Below the pieces are notes generated by a model. That model saw only the letters and a program-made list of their open reading frames with translations, did not search any database and had not been told where the DNA came from. Positions 50,442 through 61,045 of a DNA stretch of 64,000 nt are shown in pieces. Position 1 is the stretch's first letter. Each line of letters opens with the position of its first letter. The DNA is from Prunella strophiata (taxonomy: Eukaryota > Chordata > Aves > Passeriformes > Prunellidae): positions 21,565,001 to 21,629,000 of the forward strand of contig JAZBQD010000027.1 in the NCBI GenBank assembly GCA_036583965.1, written 5' to 3'. A program made the position numbers and the translations under genes.

Positions 50442-51139
50442 TGTTTGATAGATGTGACATGAAAGCAGCCAACATCCTCATTAGAGGAAGTTCCGATTTT
50501 TTTGTTTGTTTAATAGACAAAAAACCAGATTAGATGACTTCTGCATGGCTCTAAACACAGATGGACAGAAGTTTCTCATGTTTAAGTGATTCTTTAAAGA
50601 AATGTACTCTGGTTAACTTCTTGCCCCTTATTGCGTCCGTATTTGAAGTTTTCTTTTGCACTGTCATTTGTAGCTTTGACACATTAATTTAAATAACCTA
50701 ATATTTTTAGGATCCATCTCTTTGGAATGGCTAAATAGTTCCTCTACTGTTTTAGAGGAACATACTCCATGCAGCTGCTCAGTGGAAGTATCTACTTTTC
50801 TTTTGGTTGCCTCAAAATTAATTTTTTATGTGTGTCCTCCTCTTTGTAAAGTTCAAGGTCAGTTTCATTAAAAATAATTGTGTGATTCATATCTGTGACT
50901 CAGTGTTTTGCCCAGCCCATCAAAACAGAAATGATAAGGCCACCACAGGAGTCTGCCTTAGGTTACCATCATCAGTGTGTGAAACAGGGAAAGCTTCGGT
51001 ATCCAAATATAAACAAGGGTCTTGGAAAATGCTCAGCAGAGGAAAACGGGCTGTTTGTCAGTTTTGTAGTGTTTACAGGCTTTTCCTATTGTGACAACGG
51101 ATTTTATTTCCTTACAGCCCGTTTAAGCCTCAGGGTCAC

Positions 51140-51430
51140 TGCGTTAACCCGAGGGGCGCCAATGCGGGACATGGCGTGAGGGCCGCCCCTCGCCGCGGGC
51201 ACAGAGCCCTTCCCGGCGGCTGAATCCCTTCGGCCCCGCGTGTCCCCGCCGGGCTGCGGGCAGGGCGGCCTCGGGCAGCCACAGCCGGCTGGGGCCGGGC
51301 CGGGCTGAGCCCGGGCTGTGCTCCCGCTGCCCTCAGAACCCCGGCCCGGCCCGGCCCGGCCGCCTGCTCTGCAGCGAGCGCTGAGCGCTGCGGGCGGTGC
51401 CGGCCCGGCCGAGCAGGGCCCTTGCTGAGG
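51140..51430. promoter_or_regulatory. Orphan CpG island
   Basis: About 290 bp of very GC-rich sequence with roughly forty CpGs and a (CCCGG)n-like stretch near 51340-51362, embedded in AT-rich DNA 17 kb after the ZNF281 poly(A) site. No recognisable coding exon follows in either direction; the antisense frame across it is a composition effect. A strong acceptor-like ATTTCCTTACAG ends just before it (about 51117). It may be an unannotated promoter, perhaps of a lncRNA, or a GC-rich repeat. Confidence 0.55.
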
Positions 51431-51530
51431 GATGAAGACAAGCCGAAAGGTTCGGCATTCCTATTTCTCTTCGCCTTTGCTGACTTTGGGGTCCGAATAT
51501 GGTATTTCCATTGCGTTTTCTTTCCAAGGA

Positions 51531-51780
51531 TTTTTTTTTTTTTTTTTTTTTTTTGAGCGAGCATAAAGCCTGGCTCATTCCTTGAAAGTAATCAGATTCA
51601 GCCTTCTGCAGTTTGAATGAACATCTTAGGGCAGATTTACGAAATAGTCAACAGATGTGTGTTCCCTGCCATCAAATAGGAAAGCAGTTATGTTTGCTCC
51701 GCCCCCCCCCCCTTTTTTTTTTTTTTTTTTTCCCTTTGGAGGTTTCCATGAAGTTGTGTTTCAGTATTTTTTTTTTTTTT
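51531..51780 (+). repeat. Cluster of homopolymers: T24, C11T19, T14
   Basis: T24 at 51531-51554, C11 directly followed by T19 at 51702-51731, and T14 at 51767-51780, all just 3' of the CpG island. These are difficult for sequencing, and run lengths may be wrong. A further T15 lies at 52227-52241. Confidence 0.9.
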
Positions 51781-52594
51781 GAAGGAATACTTTTTATTCC
51801 TAAAATTCACGTTAGGCAATTCCTCATCTTGCACTTCTTTGCCAAGAAACATGATTTCCCAATCAAGCTTGTGCCGTCTGTTTTTGATTCAAATATTCAT
51901 TGTAATTGAGTCCCGTGTTATCAGAGTGACTGTGCTGGCTCCCAGTCACTAACAAGTACATAGTTTGCTGGCATCTGCATATGGATGGGTTTGAAACTTG
52001 TTGTGTCCTGTAATCACTGCTCCTCAAAGAAAAGGCTTGGTGAGGAATGAGCCCTCAGGAGCTGATGGCATTTATGGAGGGGTTGTCAAAATTCCTTTAA
52101 TAGTCTGTTATTCAGTGGAGTCATAGCCTACAGTTCTGTCTTCAACTCTTGAGTTTTGCAAGTTTTGCTCAATTTTGGAGCATAGTGTTATCAAGTCAAG
52201 GATTCTTAGGAGGTGTTTTTGGTGTGTTTTTTTTTTTTTTTGTTCCATTTTGATCTGATTGCTTCAATCATTTCCACGAGCTAGACAGTGCTGTGAGGTA
52301 TTTGTAGGTTAAGCTGATCATTGTATCCCAGTGATAACAGATATCAGGATGATTCTGGGTGTTATTTCACTCCAGGGCTTACAGTTCAAGGGGAGAATTT
52401 TGTTGCAGAAATGATAACTTTCAGCTATTGCTTTAGAATTGAGTTTGTGGTGACTCAGATGTTTTAGTATTTAAATAATTCCGTTTAAGTATGTATTTTG
52501 TATGGTTACTTAGTTGTAATTTCAACTCTGTTTTTCTCATTCCTTAACTAAAAAGAATTTTGCTGATAATGTTTGAATTTTTAAAAAATTAATA

Positions 52595-52650
52595 GTTATA
52601 GAATGGTTAGGGTTGGAAGTGACCTTAAACATCATTTACTTCCAACCCCA
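52595..52650 (-). mobile_element. CR1 LINE 3' terminal fragment, reverse orientation
   Basis: TATAGAATGGTTAGGGTTGG followed by AAGTGACCTTAAACATCATT and TCCAACCCC is the reverse complement of the avian CR1 tail (GGTTGGAACTAGATGATCTT-type). Only about 56 bp is recognisable; beyond it the similarity ends abruptly, as expected of a heavily 5'-truncated insertion. Confidence 0.8.
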
Positions 52651-53530
52651 AATTACTTGTTAGGAATATGCAAAATTTCTGCTCAGGTGGATGGGGAGAA
52701 GCTGAACAGCTCTTGATGTTTCTGTTTTCTGCCCCAGGTAAGGGAGAAGGAAATGTGCTCAGTATCATGAAGCAGCTGCAAAAGGAACCACAGTGTTTGA
52801 AGAACTGCAATGAACCTGGTAAATTACTGTCTTGATACCACTATATGTAAAAGTGAAGGAAAATTAAGAAAAAGGTGTTGGAAGCTCATTTAGCAGGGTC
52901 CATCTGAGTGTGATTTCCAGCCTGCTGAGCAAAGAACCCTGATAAGCCCAGATTGTCCTTACCCTCCCTCTGCTACTGAGGTTAGGAAACTGCAGCAAGG
53001 GAGATGTGATGATTCCTCTCATTAATTTCCCAACAAATGAGCTGTTGCAGATAGGTAGGAAGTAACCCAGGATTTGGGTTACTTTGAGATTTTTTTTTTT
53101 TAAATCTTTAATAATGGCATTTGAGCTTGTTTCAAGTAGTAACAGATATAACTCACAAATGGTTCAAAAATTATTTCTTTTCTTTCTCTGAGAAGTAGAA
53201 TCTTCAAGGAAAGGAACTTTTCTCTACTTCTTCTTTCTTTCTTTTTTTCAGTTTTTCTTCCTTTGCTCTTTTTGACCTGAAGATTTGGGCCAGCCATCTA
53301 TTATTTTGGCCTTCTAGACAATTTAGTGGTGGTGTAGCTGTGCAATATATGTAAGCTGAGTACCACAGGTTGAGAACAATTTTTATTCCTGTATTAATTG
53401 GCTTATAATTCCTACTAAGCTCTGTAGAATTTAATTTAAACTAATTTAAAGTAAATGTATTATAATTTCAAAATAATGCATCCTGCAGAGGTGTGTAATA
53501 TTGAATATACATTCCCATGCATGAAAAGTC

Positions 53531-53631
53531 CTGGAATCCTTTGAGTCAAAACTGCCATTGGTTACAACATCAAAAGTGTAGATTTGGTAGAATTTGCAAG
53601 TTTCTCTCAGCTTTAGAGACTGTTGTAGTGT
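53531..53631 (+). repeat. Dispersed repeat B, copy 2 (101 bp)
   Basis: Same order and ends as 50248-50379, lacking the T-rich insertion and with GGTAGAATTTGC for GGTGGAATTTGC. It has no repeat A on either side. Confidence 0.9.
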
Positions 53632-56479
53632 TAATTTAAAAGGTGTAAATAATAACGCTGAAAGGATTCATTTGAAAAGACCGTAAGTTAAATCTATATT
53701 TACTATGAAGTTTCATTACTGGATGTTTAATCTTGGACAGATGGAAAAAGTGGTGAGTGAGTTACCTGTTTTTCTGGTGTGTTTGATTACTGAGTTAGGG
53801 AGCTGTCTTCCTTTTGCTACTTGTAATACTTAACACACATTATGTGTTCTACTACTGTTGTGGAAAGCAAAACTAGAAATGAAGGTTAGTGGATCCTTTG
53901 CAGATTCTGAGCAGATGATTCTCTAAATAAATCAGTGGTTAAAATTATTTGAAGCAAGCACTGTTTCACTTCTACAGCCAAAAGAATAGTGGCTGTTGTC
54001 ATGAGCATCACTGAAGAAGAGGTATAATGTGTATGTTTGGGAGATTTTCCAAAGGTTGTAGAGCAGAAAATAGAAGTTGCCTAGAAACATTTTGTGTGAA
54101 GCCAAGTTGGAGTCCTGAAACACATTCTTTATGCCTAACAAGTGTTGACATAATTTTTTTAATATTAAACATTGCTTAGAGTAGTATTCAAGAATCATCC
54201 TTAACAGTGCTTTCTCTCCCTTTTGGATTAGCAGATGTGAGGTAGACAAAGTAGCTGCAAACGTGGTTGTGCCTCAGCTGTGGATCTTTGTGATTCACAC
54301 ACACACAGATCAGTGTCTCAAGGGTTTTTTTTCCCTCATCCCTTCCTTCTGATGTAATAGATTTAAAATTAGTTAAGAGTAAATGCAGAGATGATCTGTA
54401 GTGCCAACAGCCTGGCAGCCTGTCACAGAGCCATTGCACCTCACCTTTCCTCCTGGAAAGCTGCTCCAAAAGCCACTGTCCTGTTGTGTGCCTCAGGAAG
54501 TGACTCTCCATTCTGAACAAGTTGTATTGGCACTTTCTTTCTCTAAACTGTTTGTGCTCCTGCATTAAGTTATGCTGGCTCTGAAGTCTGGTATTTTGTT
54601 AGACTAAGGTTTACTTTACTTCTTAGTGTCCCTGGCAGTTGTGTTTTATGAGACATGGATAAACAGTCCCATTGTGTTTGTGTGCTATTTCAGATATGGT
54701 TTTGCATCTTTATCCAACCAGTGGGTTGTGACTCTTAGGATGAGCAAGAGTTTGTCTGCTTCAGCAAATTGGAAGTACTGGTCTCTTCCTGCATGTTCTT
54801 GTTAAAATACCCATTTGCTTAATGACTGAAGACAAATGCATTAAGGATACTGTGACCTATGTCTGGAATCATTAAATAGGGTTGTGATGATGAAAAAAGA
54901 ATCAGGGAAAATTAGGTACTTCCTTCAAGATTTTTTCCTTTTTTTTTAAATTTTTAATGCTGAGACCAGCTTAATTCACTAGTCTAACAGATCTCCTCTG
55001 GCTTTTCTTGTCCACAGACTTTAAAAAAGATGATGGCTGTTTTTCATTATGAAATACTATGTTTCTCACATGTATCAGCATAGTGGTGACCAGAGAAAAA
55101 CTGACCAAAGCACATATTATATTGTTATGCAGTAATTACTTAAGACACGCAGTGATCTTTTTCTATTCCTGTCAACTGTGAAGCAGGTTCAGTTAATAGA
55201 TCCACTCCCATGTTTGAAAGTGCCTTGCTTAATACAGACTTTGGTGGTGTGTGCCCAGCCTGACTTGGAGGAGGCTCAGTTCTGGACTGTTTTCCTTGCC
55301 TGTGAATCATGCAGCCCAGTGTATTTTTAGTGCTGCAGTGTATTTATGATCTTAGATTAGCAGCAGCCTCTCCTGGACATGGGCAAAGCTAAACCAACTG
55401 GGCATGCCTCCACAGAAGATGGTGCTGGTGACTCTTGCTGCTGATATTCTAGAGAGACTCTTAAGGAGTGTTATGTTATCCATCTGATATCTTAATAACA
55501 TCAAAGTGGTTTAGGTGCAAACCATATGAAAAGTTGTGAGCACAAGAAACAGTCCCAAAGTACCTTAATCCTTCCATCGATAGCACCGCTATTGGGTTAC
55601 ACGGTTTTAATCCCAGAGGAGTTGTTGCCTGACATTAAACTGTCCAAATAGTATTTATATCTGCTGCTGCCCTGCAAGATCACTTAACCCTGCACAGCAG
55701 TTTAAAAGTAGTTAATGACAGACCCAGCATGACTTGCCCCTTATGAATGATCACATAAGTTCGACCTGTGCTGTCATGGTTTATGGAGGAAGGCAGTTTG
55801 TCCATAGCCTGCTTCAGCCACAGCAGGTAATTTGAAATGAAATGAGACAGTTTCTACAAGCAGATTGATTTGGGAATCTTGCCTGTTCTTCCCTTTGACC
55901 CTTGACAAGTTGACACTACAAAGATTGTGACTTTAAAAAATGATTGGGTGCAAATACATTTAGGTAGATGATTTACTATGTGTTAAAGCAAGGACAGTGC
56001 ATTTAGAATGGAGCTGTGAGGGAAGGTAATTGTAAACTTTAACAACTTGTGTTTTATGTTTCTGTATCTTATTAATTATCTGAGTAGGTGAATCTTCTGA
56101 TAACAGGAGACCAAGTACTGTATCTAATAAACTGTATGTGAGAGTCCACAGACTCTGCATACCAGTATTCAGTGTATTAATTATGCAGAAATAAGTGTGT
56201 GGAATTTAGAAATGCAACTGGAATGCTTTCTTTGAGCTGCAGGGGTTAAGTCTGAAGATGAACATCTGGATGTATAGGTTTCCCAATCCAAATATGTCTT
56301 TATTTTGTTATTCTTTTGTAAATGCAGTCATACAAATACAAAATAGCAAGCTCAAGCATACCATAGATAACTGGCAAATAGTGAAATAATGAAAGGATGC
56401 CAGAGAGAGAGAGAAAATCACAATTATGTGTCTATAAATACTCTGGTTTTGCAAAGCATACACCCTCTTAGTTAAAAAG

Positions 56480-56800
56480 TAATTATGTAGACTTTATAAG
56501 ACACTAAATGGAGATTTTGAGTGCCTTTTCCTGATTTATGTAATGGATTTTTTCCAAACTATTATGTGATTGATTACATAATTTGAAAATAACAAGCTAA
56601 AATGTATTGCTTTTGAAGAATTACCCTACAATGATCCAGGATAGTATGTGAAACACAAGTACAAATGTTGCTGAAGTATGTATCATATAAATTTCATTAT
56701 AATTTAAAATGGAATGTTTAATTAAATAACAGTCCTGGGAAACATAAACTAATCTTTGATAAGCCACCTAGCATTAAATGTGCTATGAGTGTGTAGTTGT
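56480..56800. promoter_or_regulatory. Candidate enhancer with PBX-HOX composite site
   Basis: TGATTGATTAC at 56567-56577 is the classic PBX-HOX composite, surrounded by TTATGTAA, TTTAATTAAA and ATAAATTTCAT homeodomain-like sequences. No coding frame. On the side expected to face NR5A2, a developmentally regulated gene, but the target is unknown. Confidence 0.3.
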
Positions 56801-57339
56801 AAAGGCATAATGCCAAGTAAATGTTTGCACAAAATTCATCTCTCTGCAGGTCCTTCTCCTACTGTCTGTTCCAAATGCTTTGTCTGAAGCATTATTTTGA
56901 AGATGCTTATAAAAAAATTCTTATTGGTCTAGCTTGAAATTGTTTAATACCTTTTTGACTGTGTCTTTACTGAGGAATATTAGAAGTATTTTGCTGAAAT
57001 GTTTCTTTATGTTGTCCATTGGGTTTAATAGACGTGCCATTTAATAAGCTCTCTACCTGTAAGGATAGACTATTTGACCTTTGTGACCTGCCAGTGGTAG
57101 ACATAGTATAAGATTGCTTTGTGAAATAAAGCTGTCGGTAACATCAACAAAATAAAAAATGATCGTATTCCAATACTCTCTGCTCAGTACTATGACAGCA
57201 CTGAAATATGGAATAAAATTGAAAGTAGATTAGTTTTGGGTCCTAAGTCATGTTTTGACAAGATATAAGAGAGGAGAACATATCTTTGAACTTTTAGTTT
57301 TAAAGTTTTTTAATGAAAATATTTATCATTTTGTAAGGT

Positions 57340-57620
57340 TCCTTCTTTCTTTATCACAACGGGGCTGTATAACCTTAAAACAATCCATTCTCTTATTGTG
57401 AGGGATATAAATACTGTACTATCTTTTATATTAAACATCATAAAGGATACATGCACAATATGAAATTGCTTGACACTTGCAAGTAAAGGACTGTCATGTT
57501 AATAAAAAGCTCATTGGAGAGGTTGAAAAATAAGTCATTAATAAGCCACATATTTTTAAACTATGTAAAGCATGTAAATACTGCAGACAAGAAGGCAGGC
57601 TTTGCCATATTTTCTCCTCT
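57340..57620. promoter_or_regulatory. Candidate conserved regulatory block
   Basis: Non-coding, repeat-free stretch with TTATCACAACGGGGC, TTGACACTTGCAAG (NKX-like) and several TAAT cores. Looks like conserved non-coding DNA by texture; weak. Confidence 0.2.
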
Positions 57621-60600
57621 CTTTTTGAAATACTTAAGGTCTAAAGCAGTGGTGTAAATGGAAATTATCCACTTGCCTCTTCTGTGCTTATTGCAAACTT
57701 TGTATGATTAGAAAAGGAATTAATACTTTTATCTGCAGTTACTGTTCAAATCAAATGAAGAGCTTGGGGGGAGCAATGATGACGTGACTGTGAGTGCTAG
57801 AATATAGGCAACTTGCTTCCAGTCTTTTCTGAAGAAGAAAAAAGAAAACAAAATAAGAAACCTTTAAAGAGGGAGTAGGAAAATGCCGTTTCCAAAATCT
57901 GCTTTGTACTATAGCTATGTAGTGTGGGAAATGGAAGGGAAGGGGTATTAAACAGTGACCGTAGTCTCTCTGTCTTAATTTCTATGCATCAAAAATAGAC
58001 ATCAAATTAATTTTAGCTTCTTAGTCTAGGGTTAACATCATTAGCTGTTTCCCCTTGTTTATGTTTTTAATACTACCTTTTTTGAGAATGCCTTTCAGTT
58101 TGGTTATTCTCATTTGTCTCCTCTATTCCTCTAAACGCTCAATTATTAGTCTTTTTAAAAGATACTTTTAAGTTAATGGAGTGGATTTTTTTTTTTTCCC
58201 CCATGGCAAACATTTATTTCTAAAGCCAAAGGAATAAAATACCTTTCCTGAATGAAGTCACAGTATTTCTGCAAGGATACCAATCTCGGCAGATTAGGGA
58301 CATTCTCTGAGGAAATATATTTTTTTTAATGGTAACTCATAAGCAAAAATATTAACACAAAATCAGGTAGAAAATTCATACAGAATTTCTGTCTTACCCA
58401 GCAGCCTCTAAGAGGGCTGCAGTGATGTGCTTTTAGCAAAGATTTATCTTCTTGGAGCATGATATAACTCCAAAGTTTAGTAAAACAATGTAAACTGATA
58501 ACCAAGGAATGTTGCCCATCCTCAAGCTGTGCCTCAAGTTGTTTGAAATGAAGAGGAGAAAAGCTTGCAGGAAAATCTACCTGCTCTGCATTAGACTGTA
58601 CTAGAGGACAAATGCATTTGACTGTGTTATGACTTTGTGGTTCTGCCCTTTCAGATGATGTGAAAGCAATGTAATTGGATTATCCTCTGGCCCCACAGAT
58701 GGTTGAGGTGCTCTGTTGCTGAGATCTTTGGTGGAAACTGTTCTCTCTCTCTTTGAATGAGGTTAATCCCCATTACTGTTGGTTTCTGGGACTGTAAGCC
58801 AGGAGCTGTGGCCCCAGTAGCAGCATCTTTGCTGTTTTGAGTTCCTAGTGCTCCAGGATCATTTTAATGCCAATGGCCAGAAAGTGAGGCAGGGTTGGAG
58901 AGCATAGAGTATGGACAGACACTGAGGAGGAGTCTCCTGCTGGAAGTACCATGTGCCCTGTTTTCACTGGTGACAGGCTCCTGGAGAGGGTAAACTCTTC
59001 CTGGCACAGTGAGGTACAGTTTCCATGTATTCCTGGCTAGGGATGTGAGCAGCAATAGGACATGGCTTTGTTGTGGATTCACTTAAGCAAAAGGAAAATG
59101 CTCCCCTGCTTCCCCAGATTTTGGATCAGTAGTGTTTCTTGTGGCAGGAGTACTTATTTTTTTTTTCCTTTCAAACTTATGTGCATATTTTAAAATATAG
59201 TTTATAATGCTGTTTTCCCTGCTTTCTGGTGGTTTTGCAGAAGCCTGTTGTTGGAGGTGAGCTGTAAGGCAGTGAACAGCACAGTGATGAAGCACATGGT
59301 TTTGTCTGTAGCTATTCATCTGCTGTTCACTTCATGATGTGTCTTCTTTACCCTACCCTACCATTCCTTGCCCAAATTACATTGATAGATAGAATTGCTC
59401 AGAAAATGGGCAAGAGGAAGTGGTGTCTAGCTGCCCATGATTTGCCAGCAGTTCTTTGGGATTTGCACTCCTTGTCCTATCTATGCCAGACAGTTCTTCA
59501 GTCATTACATTGCTAACTCCCTGAGATGAAGCATGTGGAATTACAAATGGATTAATACTGAGTGATTTTTTTTTTTTTATGAGTCAGTATTTGTTAGTGC
59601 TGAGAACTGTTGTTACAAAGATGATCAGGTGTTTGTTACTTTAAACTCAGATTTTTGGAAACCTTTACTTCAGTGGATTAAATAGGGACTGAAAACATTG
59701 AAAACAATCAAGCAGGTTTTCTTACCTTTCGATGGGAAATTTGGGTTTTTATGCCTGTTTGACATGGTATATGTTTCTTAAAACCTCTGACTTGTTTAAA
59801 TAGCTGTGTAACCATGTATCTTTTGATTTAATTGCTTTGTATCAAAAATCGTAAAGATTTAAGCAAAAGCTCCAGATTCTCCAAAACTGACCTGAACAAA
59901 TGGCTTAAAAAAGAAGGTGTAAAAAGTAACATCTAAAAATTGATGTTAAACCAGAGGTAGAGGGGGACAGGGAAGGATCAAGAAAGGAGGAATGGGGTAG
60001 CCCAGGAGATGATGGTATAACATACACTGTCTCACAGATCTAGGGTCACTCATAATGCTGCATCTTACTTGGACAGTTCTGGGTGGTTTTGAAATAAGTC
60101 CCAGTACAGTCCAGACAGACTTGTGGAAGGCAGCTGGCTGTTTTGGCTAGTCTTGGAAGAGAGCTGGAGACTGAATGAAGTATGGGTAGATGGAAATTTT
60201 TGAGTATGGACCTATTAACCTTATTACAGGGAAGCTGGCAATTAGCCCATTATATCTTTTCTGAAAAGAAACCTTGCCTCTTAAGAATGCTAAGTTGCCT
60301 GTAAATCAACACTTAAAAAAGAAGTTATCCCACAGATCATATGGTGGGCTCTGACCTGGATTACTTGGCTCAAGTATGTTTTGACTGGCATTGTGCAAAA
60401 GCCTTTCTTACAAGTTCAAACTCCCTGCACACTGGCACTAGAAATTTAGCTTAGATTTGCCCTTTTGAACAGACATACAGAAGAGTGCAGCTAGAAATGG
60501 TGAACACAGTATAAAATACATACAAATACATCAGTGTAAAATATATGTAAATGATTCACTGTAAGTATACTTCTTTGGAAACCCTCCCGGTTTTACTATG

Positions 60601-60864
60601 CAGTACAGACTTTCTTTTAGAAATTGGTCAGCTTTCTTTTCTTTCCCTTCCCACCCCATTTTTGATTATTCTCATTCCTTTTTACAAAATGCGTAATAGT
60701 TGAATTTACTACTGATTGCTTGTTCTTGAACTTATTACTCAGTTCTTTATAACCTTTTCCCAAAATTCCGCAAAAGATTTAAATTGCACGAATAGGAATA
60801 ATTCGGGAAGCAGTGTAAACAGAGGAATTTAGTAATTATTTGTTTGTTCCATAATATCCACAGT

Positions 60865-61045
60865 CGCTGAGGTCGCAGGACGCTGTGCCAGGAGCGGTCC
60901 CTGTCGGTGTCGCGCTCAGGGTTTCGAGGTTTGGCCGGGCACGGCGGCGCCGATGGTTTCGCTCCCGCACTGCTCCGCGTGGCCGAGAGGTGGCGGCACC
61001 ACCTGCGCTGTCCGTGCGCGGGCCCGCGGCGGGGGGACAACTGGG
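60865..61045. promoter_or_regulatory. Orphan CpG island with CTCF-like motif
   Basis: About 180 bp holding some 26 CpGs in AT-rich surroundings. At 60983-60996 CCGAGAGGTGGCGG matches 11 of 14 positions of the CTCF core (CCASYAGRKGGCRS), and GGTGG...CCACC forms a small inverted repeat. No coding exon is recognisable. Could be a promoter, an insulator or a GC-rich repeat. Confidence 0.5.

Larger units (their letters stand above)
53632..60864. other. Intergenic, no gene recognised
   Basis: AT-rich apart from the two candidate regulatory blocks listed separately. A short (AC)n at about 54297-54308 and (GA)n at 56403-56413 are present. No exon or RNA gene supported. Confidence 0.55.

Noticed and set aside
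51136..51564. 142-codon antisense frame across the orphan CpG island with a poly-Lys start
   Set aside because: The lysine run is the reverse complement of the T24 tract, and the remainder is GC-rich composition.
55740..55770. GTTCGACC-like tRNA B-box hint
   Set aside because: No matching A box at the right distance and no cloverleaf could be drawn.
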